Source of the DNA: Lachnospiraceae bacterium
Lineage (GTDB): Bacteria; Bacillota; Clostridia; Lachnospirales; Lachnospiraceae
Length of the DNA: 64,000 nt
Assembly (NCBI GenBank): GCA_910575105.1
Contig: CAJTDK010000005.1
Span: 1-64,000, forward strand
Direction of reading: 5' to 3'
Below the pieces are notes generated by a model. That model was not told the DNA's origin. It worked only from the letters and a program-made list of their open reading frames with translations, and ran no database searches. A program made the translations under genes and the position numbers. Below, in pieces: positions 28,185-36,679 of this stretch (within the stretch, counting starts at the first letter, position 1; every line of letters begins with the position of its first letter).

Positions 28185-29639
28185 TTAGTCTGGTTTATTA
28201 ATCTGGTCCAGTAAAGATTTCTTTACGTCATAAAGCTTCTGCGAAAGATCCACATGTACTTTGTGGGGGTAGAAAAGACGCTTTGTCTCATCCCATAAGG
28301 TATCCTTTTCCTCTTTGCAGTACGCGGCAATCTCCGGGACAGAAGGAGACTGATAGATACACTCGCCCTTGCGGAAGACGGGCAGCATGATCTCTCTCAT
28401 GGTGTAGGAGCCGCCGGGCAGTTTCGTCTTCTTCCAGGTATCGATCGGGTCGAAGAGAAGAAGGTCCTTGGAAGTATCATATTCCTCGCCTGCAAAGCAG
28501 ATCAGGTCGGCTTTTATCTTGCCTGTCTCTTTATCATAGATACGATAGATTGTCTTGTTGCCTGGATTCGTAATCTTTTCTGTATTCTCGGAGATCTTTA
28601 TCTTCGGGACAAATGTACCGTTGGCGTCCATAATGGCGGCAAGCTTATAGACCCCGCCAAAGGACGGGCAGTCCTTGGAAGTGATCAGGTTCGTGCCGAC
28701 TCCCCAGGAATTGATCGCAGCCCCCTGCACCTTCAGGTCGTGCAGGAGATATTCGTCCAGGTCGTTGGAGGCGCAGATGGAAGCGTCAGGGAACCCGGCC
28801 TCATCAAGCATCTTCCTCGCCTCCTTGGAAAGATATGCCAGGTCGCCGCTGTCGAGACGGATACCGTATTTTTTAAGAGGGGTTCCCGCATCCTTGAACT
28901 CCCGGAATACACGGATCGCATTAGGGACGCCGGATTTCAGCGTGTCATAGGTATCAACAAGGAGTGTGCAGTTATCCGGATACAGCTTCGCATAGGTCAA
29001 AAAAGCAGTATATTCGTCCTCGAAGCTCATGATCCAGCTATGGGCATGGGTACCCATAACGGGTACATCAAACAGTTCGCCGGCCAGCACATTGGAAGTT
29101 CCCACGCATCCGCCGATCATAGCGGCTCTTGCGCCGTAAAGTCCCGCATCCGGCCCCTGGGCACGCCTTAAGCCGAATTCCATGATTCCGTCTCCGGCTG
29201 CGGCAAAGACGATCCGGGAGGTCTTCGTGGCGATAAGGGACTGATGGTTGATAATATTTAAAATAGCGGTCTCTACAAGCTGTGCCTCCATGATCGGGGC
29301 GATCACCTTAAGAAGCGGTTCCTTTGGGAACACGACAGTCCCCTCCGGGATAGCATAGATATCCCCGCTGAAATGGAAACCGCTTAGGTACTGAAGAAAA
29401 TCTTCGCTGAAGATCTTCAGGCTCCGCAGATAATCCACGTCTTCATAGGTAAAGTTCAGATTTTTAATGTAATCAATTACCTGAGCAAGTCCTGCACATA
29501 CGGAATAACCGTTGCTGCAGGGGTTCTGGCGGAAAAATACGTCGAATACGACGACCTCGTTCTGCCCCTGTTCATAATAACCCTGCATCATGGTCAATTC
29601 GTACAGATCTGTCAGCAAGGTCAGCTCCTGTCGGTTCAT
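28185..29639 (-). CDS. pncB: Nicotinate phosphoribosyltransferase
   Basis: First step of NAD salvage from nicotinate: nicotinate + PRPP to nicotinate mononucleotide, with ATP hydrolysis. About 484 residues, starting MNRQELTLLTDLYELTMMQGY. GTHAHSWIMSFEDE carries the phosphorylated His region, and RLDSGDLAYLSKEARKML and NSWGVGTNLITS are family motifs. The frame is open for 25 more codons upstream, but AAAGGAGATATTGAAA fixes the start at 29639. Co-transcribed with murF. Confidence 0.95.
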   Translation of the reverse strand: MNRQELTLLTDLYELTMMQGYYEQGQNEVVVFDVFFRQNPCSNGYSVCAGLAQVIDYIKNLNFTYEDVDYLRSLKIFSEDFLQYLSGFHFSGDIYAIPEGTVVFPKEPLLKVIAPIMEAQLVETAILNIINHQSLIATKTSRIVFAAAGDGIMEFGLRRAQGPDAGLYGARAAMIGGCVGTSNVLAGELFDVPVMGTHAHSWIMSFEDEYTAFLTYAKLYPDNCTLLVDTYDTLKSGVPNAIRVFREFKDAGTPLKKYGIRLDSGDLAYLSKEARKMLDEAGFPDASICASNDLDEYLLHDLKVQGAAINSWGVGTNLITSKDCPSFGGVYKLAAIMDANGTFVPKIKISENTEKITNPGNKTIYRIYDKETGKIKADLICFAGEEYDTSKDLLLFDPIDTWKKTKLPGGSYTMREIMLPVFRKGECIYQSPSVPEIAAYCKEEKDTLWDETKRLFYPHKVHVDLSQKLYDVKKSLLDQINKPD

Positions 29640-29670
29640 TTTCAATATCTCCTTTATCTGGTTTTCATCT

Positions 29671-29676
29671 ATTATA
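29671..29676 (-). promoter_or_regulatory. Probable -10 box of the pncB-murF promoter
   Basis: Minus strand reads GATATAATAG, a perfect TATAAT 32 nt before the pncB ATG. No good -35 was found at 16-18 nt, so only the -10 is claimed. Confidence 0.45.
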
Positions 29677-29745
29677 TCATCTGCGCGGTAAATAATAAAT
29701 AGTAAGTCCTGCATGGACAGTTACAAATCACTCACATGCGCGCAT

Positions 29746-30480
29746 TTACACAAGCTTCTGATTTTTATTGATCGTTTCTTGTATGATGCCCTGGAAATAA
29801 GGCGCAAGGCGCTTCTTTGTCTCTTTGTCAAGCTCCTTTGGATAGACGGGCTTCCCATATTCCAGAATGATATGTGTCTTTTTAATGCGCGGAAACTGGT
29901 TCTCAAATATGGAAGCGGTATTGTTCATGCTGATGGGCACGATGGCACAGCCGCTCTTTTCCGCGATCTTGAAAGAACCTGTGTGGAAGGGAAGGAGACT
30001 CAGCTCCTCGCCGTCGTTGCGTGTCCCCTCCGGGAATATGCAGATGGAGATGCCGTTTTTTACATAATCGATTGCCCGAAGGATCGTCTTAAGCCCTTCC
30101 TTCATATCGTCCCGGTTCAGAAACAGGCAGTAGAGCCGTTTCATCCAGGTGCGCAGTACGGGATATCGTAGCATCTCTTTTTTTGCCACATAACCAGTCA
30201 GCCGCCTGCAGCGGGAGTAGGTGAGCAGAATATCGAAATAGCTTCTGTGGTTCGCGATAAACAGTACCGGCTCGTCGGGGACATTCTCCTCGCCGATAAC
30301 CGTGACTTCAACTCCGGTGATGGACAGAAGAACTTTAAACGCCCACTGCACGATGCGAAGGCAATGGTAATCTGCTTTTTCTTTGTCAAATCTTCCCACG
30401 ATCCACTCAACCCCCAGGACGGGGATCCCAAAGAGCAGGAACGAAAAAAGAAACAGTACAACGCCTATAAATCTTAACAT
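29746..30480 (-). CDS. plsC: 1-acyl-sn-glycerol-3-phosphate acyltransferase
   Basis: Acylates lysophosphatidate to phosphatidate in membrane phospholipid synthesis. ~244 residues. N-terminal membrane helix (MLRFIGVVLFLFSFLLFG), catalytic NHRSYFD (NHx4D) and FPEGTRNDG motifs, and ending with the PYFQGIIQETI helix typical of PlsC. The frame is open to 30519, but GAGAGGTTACTGCTA precedes ATG 30480, which begins the usual MLRF start. Lies downstream of malQ on the same strand but is separated from it by a dispersed repeat (30526-30629). Confidence 0.93.
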   Translation of the reverse strand: MLRFIGVVLFLFSFLLFGIPVLGVEWIVGRFDKEKADYHCLRIVQWAFKVLLSITGVEVTVIGEENVPDEPVLFIANHRSYFDILLTYSRCRRLTGYVAKKEMLRYPVLRTWMKRLYCLFLNRDDMKEGLKTILRAIDYVKNGISICIFPEGTRNDGEELSLLPFHTGSFKIAEKSGCAIVPISMNNTASIFENQFPRIKKTHIILEYGKPVYPKELDKETKKRLAPYFQGIIQETINKNQKLV

Positions 30481-30525
30481 TAGCAGTAACCTCTCATTAA
30501 TCTTAATATCTTGTATCATCTAACA

Positions 30526-30629
30526 TCGTTACTGTTCACTCTGTGACCAGAAGCATGCAAAAACTATTTTAAATTGCCTCCGGCAATGGGATTTTTGCAG
30601 TAAATGCACAAACCTGTGTGAACAGCAGC
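30526..30629 (+). repeat. Dispersed intergenic repeat, type B, copy 1
   Basis: Begins CGTTACTGTTCACT and ends GTGTGAACAGCAGCC, so the ends are imperfect inverted repeats. The middle has ATGCAAAAA, AATTGCC..GGCAATGGG and CAGTAAATGCACAAACCTGT. It matches the reverse complement of 45634-45769 over most of its length, but lacks an internal segment present there. It occupies the plsC-malQ gap. Confidence 0.8.
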
Positions 30630-32135
30630 CTAACATCTTCCATATAAAACGGACAGCTCCTTTAATTCCGAGGCAAGGGAATCCGTAAGGGCAGAAGCCT
30701 TATACCGCCAGTTCCAGTTGCCCGAAGCGACTCCCGGAGTGTTCATGCGTGCTTCGCTCCCAAGGGCAAGTGCGTCCTGCAGCGGGAAGATGGCGTATGC
30801 CGCGATGCTTGCCAGGCAGAGCCGGACCATACTGCGGCTGATATCCCTGCCGGGCTCCGTGTTGGTATAAAGCTGAACCTTCTTTTTACATGATGCCTCC
30901 AGAGTACGATACCAGCCGCAGGTCGTATCGTTGTCATGGGTGCCGGTATAGCATACGCACCGGGGGGATGTAAACTGGTGGGGGAGATAATCGCTATCAT
31001 CAGTATCAAAAGCAAACTGCAGGATCTTCATCCCGGGGAAATGAAATGCTTCCCTGAGGGCAGTGACCTCTTTTGTGATGACACCCAGATCCTCGGCAAT
31101 GATCGGAAGATTTTCCCCGAGAGCCTCCTCGATGGCTTCAAATAACTGCCTGCCGGGAGCCTTGATCCACTCGCCGTTGACCGCAGTATCCTCTCCGTAT
31201 GGAATGGCCCAGTAGCTTTCAAATCCGCGGAAATGGTCGATCCGCAGAATATCCAGATTATTAAGCTGGCTTTTGATCCTTGCGATCCACCACCCGAAGC
31301 CATCCTCCTCATGAACCGGCCAGTTATAGAGAGGATTGCCCCAGAGCTGCCCGGTGGCGGAGAAATAATCCGGCGGCACACCGGCGACCGTGAGCGGATA
31401 TCCCTTCGTATCCAGCTTAAAAAGCTTCTGGTTCGCCCAGACATCAGCGCTGTCCATAGACACAAAGATGGGGATATCGCCGATGATCTGTATGCCGTGC
31501 TTATTGGCGTATGCTTTCAGGGCACTCCACTCGGTAAAAAACAGATACTGCAGGAACTTGTAGTAACCAATATCCTCGGCAAGGGTCTCCTTAAGCTCCG
31601 CTTTCAGTTCATCCGCAGGAAGGCGGTACTTGTCTTCCCACTCAAGCCAGCTTTTTCCCTCATGGATATCCTTGCACGCCATAAAGAGGGAATAGTCGTC
31701 AAGCCATTTGCCGTGCTCCTGGCAGAACGTGCGGAAATCCTCCTTAAGCTCCTTGCTTACAGTATCCCTGGTGAGAAAACGGTCATAGGCAAGGCGGAAG
31801 ATCAACTGCTTCCACGGGATGATCACGCCGTAATCAATATGCTCTTCGTCAGTGACCGGGCAGTTGGCAAGCTCAAAGCTTTCCAAGAGCCCAAGTTCCT
31901 TTAAGTGGTCAGGGCTGATCAGTAACGGCTGCCCGGCGAAGGCGGAAAAGCTCTGGTAAGGTGAGTCGCCGAAGCCGGTATGTGTCAGGGGAAGAATCTG
32001 CCAAAGGTGCTGCCCCGCATTTTCGAGAAAATCGATAAATTCATAAGCCTCTTTTCCCAGGTCGCCGATTCCGTAACGGGAAGGAAGCGAAGTCGGATGG
32101 AGGAGGATGCCGGACATTCTGTTTAAATCGTTCAT
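30630..32135 (-). CDS. malQ: 4-alpha-glucanotransferase (amylomaltase)
   Basis: GH77 enzyme that transfers 4-alpha-glucan chains between maltooligosaccharides; used in maltodextrin and glycogen metabolism. ~501 residues. RMSGILLHPTSLPSRYGIGD start, nucleophile Asp in DILRIDHFRGFESYW, acid/base Glu in IIAEDLGVIT and the third Asp in GTHDNDTT. The frame is open to 32207, but AAGGAGACGATATCAT precedes ATG 32135. An extended -10 (TGTGGTATACT, minus strand) lies just upstream, at plus ~32173-32183. Confidence 0.96.
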   Translation of the reverse strand: MNDLNRMSGILLHPTSLPSRYGIGDLGKEAYEFIDFLENAGQHLWQILPLTHTGFGDSPYQSFSAFAGQPLLISPDHLKELGLLESFELANCPVTDEEHIDYGVIIPWKQLIFRLAYDRFLTRDTVSKELKEDFRTFCQEHGKWLDDYSLFMACKDIHEGKSWLEWEDKYRLPADELKAELKETLAEDIGYYKFLQYLFFTEWSALKAYANKHGIQIIGDIPIFVSMDSADVWANQKLFKLDTKGYPLTVAGVPPDYFSATGQLWGNPLYNWPVHEEDGFGWWIARIKSQLNNLDILRIDHFRGFESYWAIPYGEDTAVNGEWIKAPGRQLFEAIEEALGENLPIIAEDLGVITKEVTALREAFHFPGMKILQFAFDTDDSDYLPHQFTSPRCVCYTGTHDNDTTCGWYRTLEASCKKKVQLYTNTEPGRDISRSMVRLCLASIAAYAIFPLQDALALGSEARMNTPGVASGNWNWRYKASALTDSLASELKELSVLYGRC

Positions 32136-32292
32136 ATGATATCGTCTCCTTATCTTGTCATATAATTTACTAGTATACCACATTTGCGGGCATCGGGGAA
32201 TAAGCAATAAATTTTCAGTTTGCAGAATAAAAAGGAATTTTTCGCGGAAAGGCTGTGTATGATATTAATGAGAATGTGTCTGTGGAGTGTAG

Positions 32293-32700
32293 ATGAAAAA
32301 AACAGCTCTTTACATACTTCTGACAGGGTGCATGCTCTTTCTGTGCGCATGCTCCGTGCAAAAAGAGGATAAGGAAAAGCTCCGGGATATCGACTTTACG
32401 GTGGTGGATTCGTATGACGCCCCTGAGGAGCTTCAGAAGAAGATTGATGAAAAAAAGGAAAAGACATTCGAGATCAGTTATGCGGATAACGGTTATCTGT
32501 ATATAGCGCGGGGATACGGCAGCCAGGATACCAGCGGCTACAGCGTGGAGGTGAAGGAATGCTTCGAGGCAAAGGACGGCATCTATCTGAAGACTAATCT
32601 GCTCGGCCCGCCGAAAACCGAGGAGATCATAGAAGGTAAGACGTACCCGTATGTGATCGTGAAGATGGAGTACAGCGACAAAAATGTAGTATTTGATTAG
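32293..32700 (+). CDS. PrcB-like lipoprotein
   Basis: 135 residues. Lipoprotein signal MKKTALYILLTGCMLFLCAC with the lipobox ending at C21 (LCAC; Cys at -2 is unusual). The mature part resembles the PrcB C-terminal domain: YADNGYLYIARGYGSQDTSG, YSVEV, LGPPKTEEI and TYPYVIVKM. PrcB-type domains are found in Treponema and Clostridia as small exported proteins of unclear function. It lies 14 nt before the SipL-like gene, probably in one transcript, so a link to sporulation is possible but unproven. Confidence 0.8.
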   Translation: MKKTALYILLTGCMLFLCACSVQKEDKEKLRDIDFTVVDSYDAPEELQKKIDEKKEKTFEISYADNGYLYIARGYGSQDTSGYSVEVKECFEAKDGIYLKTNLLGPPKTEEIIEGKTYPYVIVKMEYSDKNVVFD

Positions 32701-32714
32701 AGGAGGAATCAGGA

Positions 32715-34274
32715 ATGGAATATGAGAAAAAGGAATTTCTTGTCTATCGTCAGGGCAGGACGATCACAGACCAGTTTTATATTGACGACGATTACAATGT
32801 GACGGACACCAAGCATGACGTAAAGCGGGTGATTCTGGGCGAGGGAAGCCTTCTGATCGACGATATCAAGCAGGTGGAGAATTATGTGCGGGTATCCGGT
32901 AAGATGAATTTTAAGGTACTCTACGCCACGGATGAGGGAGAGATGCGCCTTGCATTTTTAGAGGGGCGGATTCCCTTCGAGGAAATGGTCTATGCAGAGG
33001 ATGAGCCGGAGGAAAATCTGTTTATCAAGACCATGGACTGTGACGTAAATGTAACCATGATCCACTCAAGGAAGTTAAACATCAAAGCGCTGGTAGAATT
33101 CTCCCTCTGCTCGGAAGGGCGGCAGGAGGAGCATCTGACGCTGGATGCTTCGGGGGACGGCGGATTATATAAAAAATACGAAAAGAAGGATATCCTAAAG
33201 CTTTTTACCGTGAAAAAAGATACCTACCGCATTAAAGAGGAGATCACCATCGGCGGGACAAAGGAGACGGTGGGCGTGCTTTTGTGGACGGCGGTCTCTC
33301 CGAGAAAGCTGGATACGCGGATTATACAGGATGAGCTTATCCTGCAGGGAGAGTTGCTGCTGTTCTGCTTTTATGAATCGCTGGAAGGAAAGACGGACTG
33401 GTTCGAGCAGACCATTCCTTACGATGGAAGGATGGAGATTAACGGCGCCCAGGAAGGGATGTTCCATCAGGTCTATCCGGCAGTTACCGACGTGTCTATC
33501 GACGTGCGCATGGACGAAGACGGCGAGATGCGGCTTCTTGGCATCGAGGCAACACTGGAGGCGCGTATCATCGTGTATGAAGAGGAGACCATTGAGCTTT
33601 TAGAGGATGTATATTCCCTGGATAAGGTCTGCCGTCCGAAGATCACAGACAAGGCGCTGGAGCGTTCGCTGATGCAGAACCACTCCAAATGCAAGATCGC
33701 AGAGCGACTCCTTCTCCCGGAGATCAAAGACGATATTCTGCAGATCTGCCACAGCAATGCAAGGATTCAGCTTGAGCATACCGAGGTAGTCCCGGAGGGG
33801 ATCAGGATCGAAGGCGTGCTCCATGTATTTTTCCTGTATGTCAAGGCAGACGATGATATTCCGTTCGATGTATGGCAGGGCATGGTTCCTTTTTCCTATC
33901 TGCTGGAGAGCAACGAGACGACCGCGGATATGGTGTTCGACCTGGTAAGCGCGGTAGAGCAGCTTAGTATCGGACTGCTTGGGAACGGCGAGATTGAGGT
34001 GAAGGCCGTGCTTGCGTTCAACTGCTTCGTGAAACAGCCCGTCCCCGTCGCCGATATTGAGGAGATCGATGAGGAGCCCATCAATCTGGAGGAGTTGGAA
34101 AAACGCCCCGGCATCATCGGATATATCGTAAAAGAGGGCGATGAATTGTGGAATCTGGCAAAACATTACAGCACTACAGTCGACGGAATTATGGAAATTA
34201 ATGAAAAGTCAAATTCCGACATAAAACCAGGTGAAAAATTGTTGATTTTTAAGGAAAATATGAGTATACTATAA
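32715..34274 (+). CDS. sipL: SPOCS (DUF3794) and LysM protein, SipL-like spore morphogenetic factor
   Basis: 519 residues. Contains repeated SPOCS/DUF3794 domains (approx. 35-140, 175-285, 310-440) and a C-terminal LysM (~468-513, IGYIVKEGDELWNLAKHYST ... MEINEKSNSDIKPGEKLLIF). Domain order and length match Clostridioides difficile SipL, which binds SpoIVA through LysM to place the spore coat around the forespore. AGAGGAGGAATCAGGA precedes the ATG. Assignment by architecture; the symbol is by analogy with C. difficile. Confidence 0.85.
   Translation: MEYEKKEFLVYRQGRTITDQFYIDDDYNVTDTKHDVKRVILGEGSLLIDDIKQVENYVRVSGKMNFKVLYATDEGEMRLAFLEGRIPFEEMVYAEDEPEENLFIKTMDCDVNVTMIHSRKLNIKALVEFSLCSEGRQEEHLTLDASGDGGLYKKYEKKDILKLFTVKKDTYRIKEEITIGGTKETVGVLLWTAVSPRKLDTRIIQDELILQGELLLFCFYESLEGKTDWFEQTIPYDGRMEINGAQEGMFHQVYPAVTDVSIDVRMDEDGEMRLLGIEATLEARIIVYEEETIELLEDVYSLDKVCRPKITDKALERSLMQNHSKCKIAERLLLPEIKDDILQICHSNARIQLEHTEVVPEGIRIEGVLHVFFLYVKADDDIPFDVWQGMVPFSYLLESNETTADMVFDLVSAVEQLSIGLLGNGEIEVKAVLAFNCFVKQPVPVADIEEIDEEPINLEELEKRPGIIGYIVKEGDELWNLAKHYSTTVDGIMEINEKSNSDIKPGEKLLIFKENMSIL
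34242..34270 (+). promoter_or_regulatory. Promoter for ispE inside the 3' end of sipL
   Basis: TTGATT (34242-34247), 17-nt spacer, TATACT (34265-34270), 51 nt before the ispE ATG. It would give ispE vegetative expression independent of the sporulation gene upstream. Confidence 0.6.
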
Positions 34275-34320
34275 ACTCATTGTATACAAGATACAAAATG
34301 CATTTACCAGGAGAAAAAAG

Positions 34321-35196
34321 ATGGACAGAATAGAACTTAAGGCTCTCGGAAAGATAAATCTGGGGCTTGATGTACTTGGAAGAAGGGAGAACGGGTATCA
34401 CGATGTGCGGATGGTGATGCAGACCGTATACCTGTACGACCAGATCACCATTAAAAAAAGAAGAAAGCCCGGTATCGGTGTTGAGACGAATCTCTATTAT
34501 CTTCCAGTGAATGAGAATAATCTGGCATACCGGGCGGCAAAGCTTTTGAAGGATGAATTTCATCTTGAAGAGGGGATAAGCATCCTGCTTAATAAGCACA
34601 TTCCTGTGGCAGCAGGCATGGCAGGAGGAAGCTCTGACGCGGCGGCAGTGCTTTTCGGCATGAACAGGATGTTCGGGCTGGGGCTTGCGATGGAGGAGCT
34701 GATGGAACGAGGCGTGTCTCTCGGAGCGGATGTTCCCTACTGCATTATGCGGGGAACCGTCCTGGCGGAGGGCATCGGTGAGATCCTTACGCCCCTTCCC
34801 CCAATGCCGAAATGCTATGTGCTGCTGGCGAAGCCCCCGGTAGCAGTATCGACGAAGCTGGTATATGAAAAGCTCGATTCCCGGGAAATCGAAGACCATC
34901 CGGACATTGACGGGATCATTGGAGGGTTAAGGGAGCAGAGCCTTTCAACGGTTGCCTCATGCATGGGAAATGTGCTTGAGCGTGTTACGGCTGAAGAGTA
35001 TCCGGTGATCGCCCAGATCAAGCATGCCATGAAGGCAGCAGGCGCCCTGAACGCGATGATGAGCGGAAGCGGGCCTACGGTTTTCGGGATATTTGAAGAT
35101 AAGAACCGGGCGAAGGCAGCAGCCCAGAGGATAAAAGAATCACAATTAGCAAAGCAGGTGTACGTGGTAAACGTCCACAATGCAGGGAGGAAATGA
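34321..35196 (+). CDS. ispE: 4-diphosphocytidyl-2-C-methyl-D-erythritol kinase
   Basis: MEP-pathway kinase that phosphorylates CDP-methylerythritol on the way to isopentenyl diphosphate. 291 residues, GHMP kinase fold: KINLGLDVLGRRENGYHD, ATP-binding PVAAGMAGGSSDAAAVL and C-terminal MMSGSGPTVFG. CAGGAGAAAAA precedes the ATG. It overlaps the next gene by 4 nt (ATGA). Confidence 0.97.
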   Translation: MDRIELKALGKINLGLDVLGRRENGYHDVRMVMQTVYLYDQITIKKRRKPGIGVETNLYYLPVNENNLAYRAAKLLKDEFHLEEGISILLNKHIPVAAGMAGGSSDAAAVLFGMNRMFGLGLAMEELMERGVSLGADVPYCIMRGTVLAEGIGEILTPLPPMPKCYVLLAKPPVAVSTKLVYEKLDSREIEDHPDIDGIIGGLREQSLSTVASCMGNVLERVTAEEYPVIAQIKHAMKAAGALNAMMSGSGPTVFGIFEDKNRAKAAAQRIKESQLAKQVYVVNVHNAGRK

Positions 35197-35876
35197 CCGT
35201 GGAACCAAACTTTAATGTCACAATGAACGAATATCTGCCGCTCCGTGATGTGGTGTTCAACACACTGCGTCAGGCGATTTTACGGGGAGAGCTAAAGCCA
35301 GGCGAGCGGCTGATGGAGATTCAGCTTGCCAACAAGCTGGGAGTCAGCCGTACCCCGATTCGCGAGGCGATAAGAAAGCTGGAACTGGAAGGCCTGGTCC
35401 TCATGATTCCCAGAAAAGGCGCGGAGGTGGCAGATATTACAGAAAAGAGCCTCAAGGATGTCCTGGAAGTAAGAAGGGCGCTGGAGGAGCTGTCGGTGAA
35501 GCTTACTTGTGACCGGATCACAAAAGAGGAGATCAAAGAGCTTTCCCAGGCTGCCGAGAACTTTAAGCGGACGCTGAAAAGCAGGGATATTACAGAGATT
35601 GCCGAAGCAGACGTGCGTTTTCACGATGTGATCTATACGGCCACGAAGAACCAGAAGCTCATCCAGCTCCTCAACAACCTTCACGAGCAGATGTACCGTT
35701 ACCGGATCGAGTACCTGAAAAACGAGGAGGTATACCCGAAGCTTCTCAAGGAGCACAAGGAGATCATCGACCGGATCAGCCGCAGGGAGAAGGAAGAGGC
35801 GGCAAAGATCGTGTGCAAGCATATTGACAATCAGGTAAATGCAGTTATGGATACGATACGCACAAAACAAAATTAG
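35193..35876 (+). CDS. GntR family transcriptional regulator (FadR/FCD subfamily)
   Basis: 227 residues. N-terminal winged helix-turn-helix (~18-80, LRDVVFNTLRQAILRGELKP ... LGVSRTPIREAIRKLELEGL) and an all-helical FCD ligand domain (~90-220) with metal-ligand-type residues in EADVRFHDVIYTATKN and KEHKEIIDRI. These regulators usually sense small carboxylic acids. Translationally coupled to ispE, with AGGGAGG 3 nt upstream region. Effector and targets cannot be read from the window. Confidence 0.9.
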   Translation: MTVEPNFNVTMNEYLPLRDVVFNTLRQAILRGELKPGERLMEIQLANKLGVSRTPIREAIRKLELEGLVLMIPRKGAEVADITEKSLKDVLEVRRALEELSVKLTCDRITKEEIKELSQAAENFKRTLKSRDITEIAEADVRFHDVIYTATKNQKLIQLLNNLHEQMYRYRIEYLKNEEVYPKLLKEHKEIIDRISRREKEEAAKIVCKHIDNQVNAVMDTIRTKQN

Positions 35877-35879
35877 ACT

Positions 35880-35909
35880 GAATAGACTTTCCAGAAACTG
35901 GCAAGACTC
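35880..35909 (+). promoter_or_regulatory. Sigma-F-like promoter of spoIIR
   Basis: GAATA (35880-35884), 15-nt spacer, GGCAAGACTC (35900-35909). It fits the sigma-F form (GYWTA, N15, GGNNANAHTR) at 4/5 and 9/10 positions and ends 29 nt before the spoIIR start. Confidence 0.65.
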
Positions 35910-35938
35910 CTTATATGAGGATAAGGAGGTACATACCG

Positions 35939-36679
35939 GTGAAAGAAGAAACGATCTGGAATGACGCTACACAGGAAAATTTCCTTGAAGATATCGAGGA
36001 AGATCAAAATAGAGACAAAAAAGACAGGATAAAAAAGATAATCTGTGTTATACTGGGAATCTGTATCGGAGCTTTCCTGACAGGAGCGTACGTCTCTCAG
36101 CGGGCGATGGAGGTGGATGCGCGGATTTCCGAGATACAGGGCAATCTGTCAAAAGAAGTCTTCCGATTCCACGTGCTGGCGGACAGCGACAGCGACGAGG
36201 CGCAGAGAGTGAAGCTCAAGGTCAGGGATGAGGTGCTTGAGTATATGAAGCAGACCATGTCGGGCAATGAAGATCTGGTGTCGGCAAGCCAGACGAAGAG
36301 ATGGGCCGAGGAGCATCTGCGGGAGATTGAAGATGTGGCGGAACGTGTGATCCGGGAAGAGGGATATTCCTACCGGGCGAAGGCGGAAGTGTCTGTCTGC
36401 TATTTTCCGGACAAGCGGTACGGGGACATTACATTCCCGCAGGGGTATTACGAAGCGCTCCGTATAAAATTAGGGAAAGCGAAGGGACATAACTGGTGGT
36501 GCGTGCTGTACCCGAACCTCTGCTTTACTTCTGCTACCTGCGCGGTGGTGGACGAGGAAGGCAAGGAGGAGCTTAGGGAAGTGCTGACTGATGAAGAGTA
36601 CGAGATGGTGACAGCCACATCAGATTTTAAAATTAAGAGTTTTTTCTTTGGAGATGGAACAGATGACGAGAGCAAATGA
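35939..36679 (+). CDS. spoIIR: Stage II sporulation protein R
   Basis: Forespore-made signalling protein that crosses to the intermembrane space and triggers SpoIIGA to process pro-sigma-E in the mother cell. ~246 residues. Single N-terminal hydrophobic helix (IICVILGICIGAFLTGAYV), then the SpoIIR core FRFHVLADSDSDEAQRVKLK and the late FPQGYYEALRIKLGKAKGHN and WWCVLYPNLCF. An ATG at 35915 is in frame, but AAGGAGG at 35922-35928 points to GTG 35939. Overlaps the next gene by 17 nt. Confidence 0.94.
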   Translation: MKEETIWNDATQENFLEDIEEDQNRDKKDRIKKIICVILGICIGAFLTGAYVSQRAMEVDARISEIQGNLSKEVFRFHVLADSDSDEAQRVKLKVRDEVLEYMKQTMSGNEDLVSASQTKRWAEEHLREIEDVAERVIREEGYSYRAKAEVSVCYFPDKRYGDITFPQGYYEALRIKLGKAKGHNWWCVLYPNLCFTSATCAVVDEEGKEELREVLTDEEYEMVTATSDFKIKSFFFGDGTDDESK

